Of a DNA stretch of 64,000 bases, positions 10,034 to 18,820 are shown one piece after another (the first letter of the stretch is position 1; every line of letters starts with the position of its first letter). A model generated the notes under the pieces. The model ran no database searches. It was not told the DNA's origin and saw nothing but the letters and a program-made list of their open reading frames with translations. The stretch spans positions 4,050,501-4,114,500 of the forward strand of contig CP131056.1 of the NCBI GenBank assembly GCA_030657355.1. The letters run 5' to 3'. Both the position numbers and the translations under genes were made by a program. Origin of the DNA: Radicibacter daui. Its GTDB lineage: Bacteria; Pseudomonadota; Alphaproteobacteria; Radicibacterales; Radicibacteraceae.

Positions 10034-11749
10034 TCAGTGGGGCTGAAGCTCCAGCGCGTCGCGCTGCTCGTCAAGGCGCTGGCGTACCGTGTCCGGCGGC
10101 ACGCCGATATCCTCCAGCACCATACCGGCAAGCTGCAGGCTGACCTCCCGCGTCTCCGGCACGGCATGGGTCGCCCCCTGCGCGATCAGCCAGCGCGCCC
10201 CCACCTCGTCATGCGCACGGGCCAGCACCGGCAGTTCCGGCCATTCGGCACGGGCGGCGTGGATCAGGGCAGCGTCACTGGCATTGTTCATGGTCAGCAC
10301 CAGTGCGCGCGCCTCTTCCAGATTGGCCCGTCGCAGAAGATCGAGCCGGGAAGCATCACCATAAAAGACCGGCAGGCCGGAGCGCCGCGCCGCCGCCACC
10401 GCCCTGGCATCGAAATCGAGCGCCACATACGGGATCTTCTCCGCCTCCAGCACCGCGCTGACCATCTGCCCGACACGGCCATAGCCGGCAATCACCACAT
10501 GCCCGGAAAGATGCATGGCACTTGGCGCCAGCGCCATCTGGCGCGCTGTATCCAGCTTGCGGGCGAGCCGCTCGGCAAGCGGCCGCACCAGCGCGGCCAC
10601 GCCCGGTGTCAGGATCATGCTGAGCGTCACCGCAATTAGCGCCAGTTGGCCCTGCCCGGCTTCCACCACCCCGGCCCCGAGTGCAAGACGAATGGCCACG
10701 AAGGCAAACTCGCTCGCCTGCCCCAGCAGCAATCCGGTCTCCAGCGCCACCGGCCGCGGCAGGCGGAAGACCAGCGCCAGTACGACAATCAGCAGCGCCT
10801 TGATCAGATAGAGCCCGACAACGGCAAGGGCCACGCGCGCCGGATCGGCCAGCGCGACACTAAAATCCATGTCCATGCCAACGGTGAGGAAAAAGAGGCC
10901 CAGCAGCAGCCCCTTGAACGGGCTGACGATGGTCTCGACCTGATGGCGAAACTCCGTCTCCGCCAGCAGGAGGCCGGCGATGAAAGCGCCCAGCGACATG
11001 GAAAGCCCGGCCGCGCCGGTCATCAGTGCCGTGCCCAACACCACCAGCATACAGGTGGCCATGAACATGTCGTGGTTGCGCGTCTGCCCCACCATGCGGA
11101 AGAGCGGGCGCAGCAGCAGCCGGCCGATGGCATAGATACCGCCGATGACGGCAACGGCCCGCAGCATCGCCATCAACAGCGCAAAACCGGCATTCCCCGC
11201 GTCAGGCGCCGCCAGCTGCCCAACGAGAAACAGAATGGGCACCACGGCAAGGTCCTGCAAAAGCAGGATGGAAAACGCGCTCTGGCCAAGCGGCGTTGCC
11301 AGCCGGCGCTGCTCGATCAGCAGTTGGGTGACGATGGCGGTGGAAGATAGCGACAGCGACAGGCCCAGCACCACGGCCGCATCCGTCGGTACGCCGGCCA
11401 GCCGTGCCGCCCCGGTCAGAGCCAGCGCCGTCAGCACCAGTTGGCTGCCGCCGAGCCCCCACACCAGCCGACGCATGGCGCGCAGGCGGTCGAAGGAAAG
11501 CTCAAGCCCGATCATGAACAGAAGGAAGATGACGCCCAGTTCGCCGAAGGTCGCCAGCTCATGCGTCTCGGGGATGGTGACATAGGCAAGCCACGGCATC
11601 TCCGGCACCAGCCGGGCAAGGCCGAAGGGGCCGATCAGGCAGCCGAGGGCGAGATAACCCATGACCGGGCTGATACCGGCGCGACTGATCGCGGGAACCA
11701 GCAGCCCGGCCACGATCAGAAAAAGCACCAGTTCCTGAAAAATCCCCAC
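10034..11749 (-). CDS. CPA2-family cation/proton antiporter with C-terminal NAD-binding (RCK-N) domain
   Basis: A 571-residue inner-membrane protein of the KefB/KefC/YbaL type, exchanging K+ (or Na+) for H+. The first about 390 residues form the hydrophobic antiporter domain, with the signatures ISPVMGYLALGCLIGP, GVIFLLFMIGLELS and SLSLSSTAIVTQLL. The tail from about residue 415 is a TrkA-N/RCK regulatory domain with the nucleotide-binding motif GYGRVGQ at about 422-428 and DFD at the end of the second strand. No separate ancillary KefF/KefG gene is adjacent. Whether it is glutathione-adduct gated like KefC cannot be told. Confidence 0.9.
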   Translation of the reverse strand: MGIFQELVLFLIVAGLLVPAISRAGISPVMGYLALGCLIGPFGLARLVPEMPWLAYVTIPETHELATFGELGVIFLLFMIGLELSFDRLRAMRRLVWGLGGSQLVLTALALTGAARLAGVPTDAAVVLGLSLSLSSTAIVTQLLIEQRRLATPLGQSAFSILLLQDLAVVPILFLVGQLAAPDAGNAGFALLMAMLRAVAVIGGIYAIGRLLLRPLFRMVGQTRNHDMFMATCMLVVLGTALMTGAAGLSMSLGAFIAGLLLAETEFRHQVETIVSPFKGLLLGLFFLTVGMDMDFSVALADPARVALAVVGLYLIKALLIVVLALVFRLPRPVALETGLLLGQASEFAFVAIRLALGAGVVEAGQGQLALIAVTLSMILTPGVAALVRPLAERLARKLDTARQMALAPSAMHLSGHVVIAGYGRVGQMVSAVLEAEKIPYVALDFDARAVAAARRSGLPVFYGDASRLDLLRRANLEEARALVLTMNNASDAALIHAARAEWPELPVLARAHDEVGARWLIAQGATHAVPETREVSLQLAGMVLEDIGVPPDTVRQRLDEQRDALELQPH

Positions 11750-11856
11750 CCCTGCCCCCCTGCCGACCGTCGCTTTGCCGCCCTCTAGCCTTAAACCATG
11801 CGGGCGCTTCGGGCGGCTACGGTAAAGAGGTTACGGCCGCAGGCGTTTGATTTGCC

Positions 11857-14067
11857 TCACGCCGTTCGGATTTGGGTGAGGAAGCCCTCCACCTCCTGAT
11901 GCAGGGTGGCGACAAGGTCCGTCACCCGCGTGGCCCCGCCCAGAACTTCCCGTGCAGAGGTGCCGGTGGCATCGGCCGCCGAACGCACGGAGCGGATGGC
12001 GCCGGTTGCCTCCGTGGTGCCGGCCGCAGCGGACTGGGCGCTGGCGGCAATTTCCGCCGTAGCGGAGCGCTGCTCCTGCACGGCATCGGCAATCTCTCCG
12101 GCAATGATATCCATGCGGTGAATGAACTCGCTGATGCCGGCAATGGCGCCGACCACATCCTGCGTGGCGGCCTGCATCGCCTTGACCTGCTCGTCGATAT
12201 CGCCGGTTGCCTTCCCGGTCTGGCCGGCGAGGTTCTTGACCTCCTGCGCCACCACGGCAAAACCCTTGCCAGCTTCGCCCGCCCGCGCCGCCTCGATGGT
12301 GGCATTAAGCGCCAGCAGGTTGGTCTGCTCGGCAATGGTGGAGATGAGACTCACCACATCGCCGATGCGCGCCGCCGCCTCGCTGAGGGTGCGGACATTA
12401 TCATTGGTGCGCTGGGCATTGCTGACCGCCTCGCGGGCGATGCGGGAGGATTCGCCGACCTGCCGGCCGATCTCCGCCACCGAGGCGGACAGCTCCTCGG
12501 CCGCGGCGGCCACGGTGTTGACGCTGTCCGTCGCCCGGCCCGCCGCATCGGAGGCCGTGCCGGATTCGCCAGAGGTCTGGGTAGCGGTACCGGCCATGCC
12601 CTCTGCCGTTACCTTCATGCCGCGGGCGGCGGCATCCACCTCCCCCACCACACGGGCAACGCTGGCCTCGAAGGCCTCTGCCATGGAAAGGCGGGCCTGC
12701 TGGCGCTCCAGCGACGCTTTTTCACGCTCGCCCTCAGCCCGGGCATTGGCGGCTTCCACCTGCCGGGCCGTGTCGCGGAAGACGCCGAGAGCAGACGCCA
12801 TGGCGCTGATCTCGTCCTTGCCCGCCTCGTTGATCTCGACATCGAGATTGCCGGAGGCGAGGTGCCGCATCGCTTCGGCAAGGCGCGTCAGGCGCCCCAC
12901 GATGGAGCGGCCGACATAGAAGATGGCGATGATCAGCGCGGCGACGATGGCGGCCACGGCCAGCACCGCCATCAGCGTCTGCCCGGTGCTGACGGCCTTG
13001 TCGGCGTCGGCGCTTGCCTTGTCGATGATGCCGTGCGCATCGGCCACAAGGCGGGCAACGACGGCGGAGAGCGTCTCGACCTGGGCGCGGTTGTCACCCA
13101 GCAGTGCATCGATTTCGGCAAGGGTTTGCAGTTCGCCCCGGCGCAGCGCCGGCACGCTCCTGTCGCCTTCGCTCACCGACATCATTTGCTCGACGAGCGC
13201 GGCAATCTCCTTGCGCCTGGCTTCGTCGGGTACGGAATTCACATTGGCGCGCAGCTTGCCGGACAGGATGGTGATGCGGCTGGCAATGCCGGAGAGCGCA
13301 TCGATATCCACCTCGTTTTCCGCCTGCCGCAGCGAGGCGGCGATGTCGGTGGCACTGTCGCGCAGCTGGATAAGCTCGCGCTGGGCGACGACATGCTCGT
13401 CAAACAGCGTATCCATGATCGGCTGGGCACGATCGGCGATGCCGGGGTCCTTGTTCAGCACCGCGTCATAGAGATTGCCGCCATCATTATCGATGTTGTC
13501 ATTGATGGCATTGACCTGGTCTGCCAGCGCCGGAAACAGCTTGTCGGTAGCCTGTGCGGCGGTAGCGAGCGCGGCACGCACCGCGTCATGCAGGGCAATG
13601 CGCTTCTTCACCAGTTCGTCGAGCGAGACGAGATTGCCGGAGATCGCCTCGACGGCCTTTTGCAGCGCGTCGAGATCGGCCGCCTTGAAGTCGCGCTTCT
13701 TGATGCTTTCGATCAGGTCGTGAATGCGCTGGCTGCGCTGACCCAGAAGGGCCGCCTGACTGGCACGCTGCTGATCGCTGCCCGCGGCCGCCAGCACCGG
13801 CGCCGCCGCGGCGATGCCGCCGCTGACCTGCGCCAGCTCCTGCGCCTCGCTCATCGCCGGAATGGCAGAGGCGGTCACGATTTCCTGCGCGCCGCGCACC
13901 TGGGCATAACCGAACCAGCCCACCAGCGCCGCCAGTACGGACAGCAGCACGACAAGGCCGAAGGCGATAAACAGCTTCACACCGATGCTCATGCCGGCGC
14001 GGGCCGGGGCATCTGGGGAAACTTCGGGAAGGGCGGAGTCGGACACGGGGGGCAGCTGGTCTGACAC
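11857..14067 (-). CDS. Methyl-accepting chemotaxis protein with long helical periplasmic domain
   Basis: A 736-residue chemoreceptor. TM1 ([21 protein letters not shown]) is near residues 30-50. It is followed by about 320 periplasmic residues predicted to be almost all helical, the size of a bimodular helical (HBM-like) ligand domain, then TM2 ([22 protein letters not shown]), HAMP and the signalling domain with [22 protein letters not shown]. The start is probably GTG at 14067; an ATG at 13992 (MSIGVKL) would also leave TM1 intact. The last residues lack an obvious CheR-docking pentapeptide. Its ligand is unknown. Confidence 0.9.
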   Translation of the reverse strand: MSDQLPPVSDSALPEVSPDAPARAGMSIGVKLFIAFGLVVLLSVLAALVGWFGYAQVRGAQEIVTASAIPAMSEAQELAQVSGGIAAAAPVLAAAGSDQQRASQAALLGQRSQRIHDLIESIKKRDFKAADLDALQKAVEAISGNLVSLDELVKKRIALHDAVRAALATAAQATDKLFPALADQVNAINDNIDNDGGNLYDAVLNKDPGIADRAQPIMDTLFDEHVVAQRELIQLRDSATDIAASLRQAENEVDIDALSGIASRITILSGKLRANVNSVPDEARRKEIAALVEQMMSVSEGDRSVPALRRGELQTLAEIDALLGDNRAQVETLSAVVARLVADAHGIIDKASADADKAVSTGQTLMAVLAVAAIVAALIIAIFYVGRSIVGRLTRLAEAMRHLASGNLDVEINEAGKDEISAMASALGVFRDTARQVEAANARAEGEREKASLERQQARLSMAEAFEASVARVVGEVDAAARGMKVTAEGMAGTATQTSGESGTASDAAGRATDSVNTVAAAAEELSASVAEIGRQVGESSRIAREAVSNAQRTNDNVRTLSEAAARIGDVVSLISTIAEQTNLLALNATIEAARAGEAGKGFAVVAQEVKNLAGQTGKATGDIDEQVKAMQAATQDVVGAIAGISEFIHRMDIIAGEIADAVQEQRSATAEIAASAQSAAAGTTEATGAIRSVRSAADATGTSAREVLGGATRVTDLVATLHQEVEGFLTQIRTA

Positions 14068-14270
14068 GGGGGGCTCACACCTTCATGCGAAAGAGACGGC
14101 CGGTTTTGCCGGCCGGCAGGTCACAGCATGGCGCTTCCTTGCCCCGCAAAGCCGGCGCTTCAGTGCTGCTGAATAGCAGCAACCGGGCGGCTTTATTATT
14201 ACACTCATCTATCTAATCGGCGGTTTCGGGCAAAGACAACGAGTAAAGCGTTAGGACCCGAACCTTCCGG

Positions 14271-14651
14271 TCAGGCCAGTGCCGCTACCAGTTCCACTTC
14301 CACCAGCATGTCCGGATCGAGAAACGGCTTTACATGCACCAGCGACATGGCCGGCGGTGCCGCCGCGAACACCTCGGCATGAGCCTGGCCAATTGCCTCC
14401 CACTGGCTGACATCCACCGTATAGATGCGCGTTTGCGCCACGGTAGCGAGGCTGGCGCCTGCTTCTTCCAGCACCGGGGCAAGCCTCGCAAAGATGGCCC
14501 GGGTCTGGGCATAGGCATCCCCCTTGCCGATCACCGCACCGCTCGCATCGGTGGCAGCCGTTGCCGAGACAAAAACCAGCCCGCCGGCCACCGTGGCCCG
14601 TGAATAACCCAGTTTCTTTTCCCAGACCGACCCTGACGAAATACGCTGCAT
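14271..14651 (-). CDS. RidA-like (YjgF/UK114) family protein without the catalytic arginine
   Basis: A 126-residue Rid-family protein with the family pattern GYSRATVAGGLVFVSATAATD, ARLAPVLEEAGASLATVAQTRIYTVD and PAMSLVHVKPF. True RidA hydrolyses 2-aminoacrylate with an arginine in a PARSCVEV-type motif; here that position reads PAMSLVHV, so the arginine is replaced by methionine. That places it with the Rid subgroups whose enzymatic role is different or unknown. GGAG precedes the ATG at 14651. It is divergent from a TrmB-like regulator gene across a 14-bp palindrome, so it is probably that regulator's target. Confidence 0.88.
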   Translation of the reverse strand: MQRISSGSVWEKKLGYSRATVAGGLVFVSATAATDASGAVIGKGDAYAQTRAIFARLAPVLEEAGASLATVAQTRIYTVDVSQWEAIGQAHAEVFAAAPPAMSLVHVKPFLDPDMLVEVELVAALA

Positions 14652-14671
14652 GATCTCGCTCCAAATATTTA

Positions 14672-14685
14672 ACTACCATGGTAGT
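14672..14685. promoter_or_regulatory. Perfect 14-bp palindrome, probable operator
   Basis: ACTACCATGGTAGT is a perfect inverted repeat in the 71-base gap between the divergent RidA-like and TrmB-like genes, 21 bases upstream of the RidA-like start codon. Its position is right for a dimeric winged-helix regulator controlling both genes. A match to the neighbouring regulator is inferred. Confidence 0.6.
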
Positions 14686-14722
14686 GTATTGCGATGACGG
14701 CAGATATGCTAGGGTCCGGTTC

Positions 14723-15538
14723 ATGACCTTGACCTCCCCCATGGATGAGCTGCTGGGCGCCCTTGGCCAGCTCGGTTTCAGCCAGTACGAAGCCCGCGCC
14801 TATTGCGCGCTCGCCGCCGGCCCGGCGATGAACGGGCACGAGGTCGCCAGGGCCTCCGGCATCCCGCCCTCCAAGATTTACGAGACGCTGGCGCGCCTTG
14901 CCGAAAAGGGGGCTGTTATTGTGCAGCACGCCGACCCGGTGATCTATGCCGCCAGCCCGCGCGATGCAGTCCTCCACGCGGCCAAAGCCAAATTCGAGCG
15001 GGCGCTGAGCACAGCAGAAGCAGGGCTGAAAGAGCTGCCGGCGCGCAGTGAAAGCAGCCAGATCTGGTCCTTGAAGGAACGGGACGCCGTGCTGGCCGCG
15101 ACGACCGGCATCGTTGGCGCCGCCCGCCGGTCAGTCTTTGCGGCCGTATGGCAGCAGGAGCTGGACGCCGCAGGACCAGCGCTGGAGGCCGCCAGCCGGC
15201 GCGGCTGCACGGTCCATGTCGCGATCTATGGCACCGCTACGCTAGACGGCCCGCGCAGCTACGACCTCAGCCTGTGCGGCCAGAGCGCGGTAGAGCGGCT
15301 CGCCGGACGGCGGCTGACGGCTTTTGTTGCCGATGAGGCTGAAACGCTGGTGGCCGAATTTCGCGCCGACGGCAGCGTCGAGGCGGTGCGCACCGCCAAT
15401 CCTGTCATCGGCCTGCTGACGATTGAGTACATCAAGGCCGACATTCTCGGCCGGCTGCTCATCAACGATCTGGGCAATGACCGCTTTGAAGAGTTGCGAC
15501 GGGGCGAAAGCCTGATGGATGCCCTGCTGCGCTCCTGA
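14723..15538 (+). CDS. TrmB-family winged-helix transcriptional regulator
   Basis: A 271-residue regulator from the chosen ATG (MTLTSPMDELLGAL). The N-terminal winged helix (about residues 8-75: LGFSQYEARAYCAL, HEVARASGIPPSKIYETLARLAEKG) is the TrmB type. The remaining about 190 residues match the TrmB effector-binding half in layout, including a stretch ETLVAEFRADG typical of these proteins. An in-frame ATG at 14678 lies inside the palindromic operator and is less likely. TrmB proteins sense small molecules such as sugars; the divergent RidA-like gene is the likely target and gives little hint of the ligand. Confidence 0.85.
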   Translation: MTLTSPMDELLGALGQLGFSQYEARAYCALAAGPAMNGHEVARASGIPPSKIYETLARLAEKGAVIVQHADPVIYAASPRDAVLHAAKAKFERALSTAEAGLKELPARSESSQIWSLKERDAVLAATTGIVGAARRSVFAAVWQQELDAAGPALEAASRRGCTVHVAIYGTATLDGPRSYDLSLCGQSAVERLAGRRLTAFVADEAETLVAEFRADGSVEAVRTANPVIGLLTIEYIKADILGRLLINDLGNDRFEELRRGESLMDALLRS

Positions 15539-15543
15539 GTCGG

Positions 15544-16308
15544 TCAGCCACGCCGGCCGGAGACCAGCCATAGCCGCATCGGCACCTCGTCACGCTCCTT
15601 GCCGTCCTGCACCCCGGCAACAGCGGAGGCGGCACTTTCAAGCCCCACCCCCATCCAGGAAGACAGCAGAGCCGGCAGCAGTTTGCGGGCAACTGGCATC
15701 ATGAAGTCCACGGCCTCTCCGCGCACCGCGACAAAACCGGCGGCGTGCAAACTGTCGAGCCATTCCGGCGTGATGCCGGTGGGGGCACCGGGCCAGCCGG
15801 GCCGGCGCCGCGATTCCAGCAGGGAAGCACGCTCGGCAAAACTGCCCGGCAGGGCAAGCGGGGTCACCGCGACGGCTGCCAGGCAGCCCGTCTCCACAAG
15901 GGAGCGGCGCGCCAGCTGGGCGCTGAGGGCGCCTTCCGGTGTCAGCCCGTCCCAGCGCGCGCCGGTGCAAACGAGATCGTAGGCTCCTTCATCTTGCGCT
16001 TCCGGGCCGCTGCCGACCCGGTAATCGACATAGACATCGAGCTCCCGGTCCCGCCGGCCGGCAAGATCAAGCTGGGCTTCATCCGGGCCGATGGCCGTTA
16101 CATAGCAGCCGCGAGCAGCGAAGCCGCGCGCAAGCCGGCCGGAATGGGTGGCAAGCTGCAGCACACGCTGGCCAGCCCTGGCAAGATCACGGTCCCGCGC
16201 CAACCGGTCGAACAGGAAGGCCGGCAGATCGGGCAGAGCCCGCTCCTGCGATGCCGGTAACGGCACCTCAACCTCGGTAAACTCCACGTCAGTGGCCTGG
16301 TCGCTCAT
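15544..16308 (-). CDS. Methyltransferase-like protein with degenerate SAM motif
   Basis: A 254-residue protein with a class I methyltransferase outline: VLQLATHSGRLARGFAARGCYVTAIGPDEAQL at about residues 48-80 replaces the usual glycine-rich motif I (xDxGxGxG) with LATHSGR. Later come YDLVCTGARWDGL (post-II) and a strand/helix pattern. Loss of two of the three loop glycines makes SAM binding uncertain, so it may be a non-catalytic relative. It is convergent with the TrmB-like gene (5-base gap) and its start lies 81 bases from the divergent molybdoenzyme gene. Function unknown. Confidence 0.6.
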   Translation of the reverse strand: MSDQATDVEFTEVEVPLPASQERALPDLPAFLFDRLARDRDLARAGQRVLQLATHSGRLARGFAARGCYVTAIGPDEAQLDLAGRRDRELDVYVDYRVGSGPEAQDEGAYDLVCTGARWDGLTPEGALSAQLARRSLVETGCLAAVAVTPLALPGSFAERASLLESRRRPGWPGAPTGITPEWLDSLHAAGFVAVRGEAVDFMMPVARKLLPALLSSWMGVGLESAASAVAGVQDGKERDEVPMRLWLVSGRRG

Positions 16309-16389
16309 GATTGCCTACACTATCTCGCGTGATGCGCCGCTTGCGGGCAGCCTCTGCCCCTCGCCCCACCACCCTCTAGGAGAGCAAGC

Positions 16390-17040
16390 GTGCTCGGCAA
16401 GATCAAATCCAAGCTGATTGAAAGCAAAGAGGCCTGGTCGCGCGAAGGCCGGCTGCTGACCGGGGAGGATGGCCGCTCGGATAGTCGCCTGCCGCCGGGC
16501 CAGCGGCTCGTCAAACAATGGCCGGTGCTGGACCTTGGCGTCCATCCCGAAGTGCCGCAGGCACGCTGGCGCCTTGAGGTGGACGGGCTGGTGGCAAACC
16601 CGCTGGTGCTCGACTGGCAGGGCCTCCAGCAATTGCCGCAGAGCCAGCAGCGCTGCGATATCCACTGCGTCACCTCCTGGTCCATGTTCGACACCGACTG
16701 GCGCGGCGTAAGCGCCCGTGACCTGCTGGCCGCCGTGCAGCCCTTGCCCTCGGCGCGGCATGTGGTTCTGCACGCCTTCGATGGTTACACCACCAATGTG
16801 TCGCTCGAGGTTTTCAGCGCACCGGATGCCATGATCGCCACCCATTTCGGCGGCGAACCGCTGACGAAGGAACACGGCGGGCCGGTACGCATGCTGGTGC
16901 CACAATATTATCTCTGGAAGTCAGCAAAATGGCTGAGCCGTATCGAATTCGTGGCCGAGGATAGACCCGGCTTCTGGGAGGTGCGGGGTTATCACAATGA
17001 GGCCGACCCTTGGCTGGAGCAGCGTTATGACTGGCAATAA
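16390..17040 (+). CDS. Cytosolic sulfite oxidase-like (YedY-type) molybdopterin oxidoreductase
   Basis: A 216-residue molybdenum-cofactor protein of the sulfite oxidase superfamily. The motif CDIHCVTSWSMFDTDWRG contains the cysteine (C93) expected to coordinate molybdenum. Later motifs are VVLHAFDGYTTNVSLEV and GGPVRMLVPQYYLWKSAKWL, also typical. It has neither a twin-arginine signal peptide nor a heme domain, and it is about 100 residues shorter than MsrP/YedY, so it belongs to the short cytosolic subgroup of unknown substrate. Its stop overlaps the start of the following TPR gene by 14 bases, implying coupled translation. Confidence 0.85.
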   Translation: MLGKIKSKLIESKEAWSREGRLLTGEDGRSDSRLPPGQRLVKQWPVLDLGVHPEVPQARWRLEVDGLVANPLVLDWQGLQQLPQSQQRCDIHCVTSWSMFDTDWRGVSARDLLAAVQPLPSARHVVLHAFDGYTTNVSLEVFSAPDAMIATHFGGEPLTKEHGGPVRMLVPQYYLWKSAKWLSRIEFVAEDRPGFWEVRGYHNEADPWLEQRYDWQ

Positions 17041-17530
17041 GCCGTTTTTTCTCGTCCTCGGTGCTGCGGCGCTGGTGCTTGGGCTGGCGGTGACCAGCCC
17101 GGCCCATGCCATGCTGAGCGGCACCATGGCACCCGCAAACAGCGACGGCTCCATGCCGACCCCGCCCTCGACCGGCATGCCGGACCTCGACGAGGTGCAG
17201 AAGCTGGTGATGGATGGCAAGTTCGAGGTGGCGCTGCCCAAGCTGGCCGTGCTGGACCAGCAACATCCCGACAACGCCGATATCAAGAACATGATCGGCT
17301 TCAGCTATCGCAAGCTCGGCCAGTACGACAAGGCGCTGGGCTATTATCTGCAGGCCCTGCAGATAAACCCCAACCATGCCGGCGCGCTGGAATATCTGGG
17401 TGAGCTTTATGTCGAAACCGGCGATGCCGACCGGGCGGCCCAGATGCTGACCCGGCTTGACGAGCTCTGCCAGCAGACCACCTGCCCGCAGCGGGACATG
17501 CTGGAAGAGGCCATCAAGAACAAGAAGTGA
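17027..17530 (+). CDS. Secreted TPR-repeat protein
   Basis: A 167-residue protein starting MTGNKPFFLVLG, with a hydrophobic signal peptide ending near SPAHA (about residue 28). Two to three tetratricopeptide repeats follow (GKFEVALPKLAVLDQQHPDNADIKNMIGFSYRKLGQYDKALGYYLQAL and a next repeat to LGELYVETGDADRAAQML), then a Cys pair near the C terminus (LCQQTTC). Such proteins act as periplasmic scaffolds. It overlaps the molybdoenzyme gene, so the two are likely one operon, and it ends at a terminator. Partner unknown. Confidence 0.85.
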   Translation: MTGNKPFFLVLGAAALVLGLAVTSPAHAMLSGTMAPANSDGSMPTPPSTGMPDLDEVQKLVMDGKFEVALPKLAVLDQQHPDNADIKNMIGFSYRKLGQYDKALGYYLQALQINPNHAGALEYLGELYVETGDADRAAQMLTRLDELCQQTTCPQRDMLEEAIKNKK

Positions 17531-17579
17531 TGCCGCAGGGCACCCGCTGCCCGCCTCGTTTCAGATCTGTAGTTTTTGC

Positions 17580-17618
17580 GAAAGCGCGCCGGAGCCCTTG
17601 CCCGGCGCGCTTTCCTTT
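17580..17618 (+). terminator. Intrinsic terminator after the TPR gene
   Basis: A 13-bp stem (GAAAGCGCGCCGG at 17580-17592 with its complement at 17602-17614) with a 9-base loop, followed by CTTTT. It closes the molybdoenzyme-TPR operon and insulates the TRAP operon downstream. Confidence 0.9.
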
Positions 17619-17687
17619 TAGGCCGCCACGAAGATCCTCCGAAAAACTGGCACGGCGCTTGCGGAGAAGCAGCCTGATCGTCACTAA

Positions 17688-17717
17688 TGCACAAAAATAT
17701 AATAATTGTGCACAATT
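17688..17717. promoter_or_regulatory. Inverted-repeat operator upstream of TRAP operon
   Basis: AATTGTGCACAATT (17704-17717) is a perfect 14-bp palindrome. A further half site TGCACAA lies at 17688-17694, facing TTGTGCA in the palindrome across an AT-rich spacer that could hold the -10 region. It lies 50-80 bases before the dctP start. The operon encodes its own GntR/FCD regulator, a family that binds short palindromes with this kind of layout, so autoregulated control by that protein is the natural reading. Confidence 0.65.
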
Positions 17718-17766
17718 TGGCGGCGGTCAGAGATCAAAGCGGATGCATTCACTCTGGGAGAGCACA

Positions 17767-18771
17767 ATGACGATGCCATCGTTCCGATCCCTGGCGGCAG
17801 GCGCCCGGGCTGCAATTCTGGGTCTGGCGCTTGTTTCTCCGGTCGCCGCGGCCCATGCCACGGAGCTGCAGATGGCCTCCGGTTATCCGGATGCCAATTT
17901 TCTGACCAAGACTGTCCGCGGCTTCATCGACGATGTCGATGCCCGCACCAAGGGCGAGCTCAAGATCACCCTCCACAACAACCAGACGCTGGTAAAGCTG
18001 CCGGATATGATCCGCGCGGTGCAAACCAACCAGGTTGCGCTCGCCGATGTGCGCCTCGGCAATTACGGCAATGTCGATCCCGTCTACGTCGTGGATGCCA
18101 TCCCCTTCCTCGCCGGTGACTATGCCTCGGCGCTGAAGCTCTGGGGGGCTTCCAAACCCTACCTCACCAAATCCTTCGCCGACCGTGGCCTGACGGTGCT
18201 GTTTGCGATGTGGAACCCGCCGCAGGGCTTCTTCAGCCAGAAGCCGCTGACCTCGGCTGAGGATTTCACCAGCTTCAAGATGCGCATCTACAGTTCCGAG
18301 ACCCGCCGGATGGGCCAGCTGCTCGGTGCCGAGCCCAAGGAAGTGCCGTTTGCCGAAGTGCCGCAGGCCTTCTCTACCGGCCTCATCAACGCGATGTTCA
18401 CCTCGCCGCAGACCGGCATCGACACCCAGGCCTGGGACTTCACCAGGAACCTGACGATGGTGGGGGCGCTCTTCACCAAGCAGCTCGTTTCCATCAACAC
18501 CGATGTCTTCAACGCCCTGCCCAGGGATCAGCAGGACGCCGTGATGGCGGCTGCCGCTGCTGCGGAGAAAAACGGCTTTGAGCTGATGAAGTCACTGGCC
18601 GAGGAGCAGCTGACGCTCATCAAGAGCAAGGGCATGGATGTCAGCGCCGCCAACCCGGCCGTCATCGAGGCCCTCAAGAATGTCGGCACGCAGATGACTG
18701 CCGACTGGAAGGAAAAGGCAACGCCCGAGCAGGTCAAGGTGCTGGACGACTACGCCGCCCTCACCAACTGA
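17767..18771 (+). CDS. dctP: TRAP transporter substrate-binding protein (DctP family)
   Basis: A 334-residue periplasmic binding protein. The signal peptide ends near VAAAHA; the mature part begins TELQMASGYPDANFLTKTVRGFIDDVDARTKGELKI, with LPDMIRAVQTNQVALADVRLG and the family hallmark PFAEVPQAFSTGLINAMFTS. It delivers substrate to the DctQM permease encoded next. GGGAG precedes the ATG at 17767; an in-frame ATG at 17743 is a weaker alternative. The downstream allantoinase- and racemase-like genes suggest a ureide or hydantoin-like substrate rather than a C4-dicarboxylate. This is inferred from context. Confidence 0.92.
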   Translation: MTMPSFRSLAAGARAAILGLALVSPVAAAHATELQMASGYPDANFLTKTVRGFIDDVDARTKGELKITLHNNQTLVKLPDMIRAVQTNQVALADVRLGNYGNVDPVYVVDAIPFLAGDYASALKLWGASKPYLTKSFADRGLTVLFAMWNPPQGFFSQKPLTSAEDFTSFKMRIYSSETRRMGQLLGAEPKEVPFAEVPQAFSTGLINAMFTSPQTGIDTQAWDFTRNLTMVGALFTKQLVSINTDVFNALPRDQQDAVMAAAAAAEKNGFELMKSLAEEQLTLIKSKGMDVSAANPAVIEALKNVGTQMTADWKEKATPEQVKVLDDYAALTN

Positions 18772-18820
18772 CCCTGCATTCCGGTTCTGACCGAAGATGA
18801 GGAGCGGCGCGCCAGCGTCG

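Noticed and set aside
11872-14064. A 730-codon plus-strand frame
   Set aside because: Antisense of the second chemoreceptor gene; it mirrors codon bias and has no recognisable domain.
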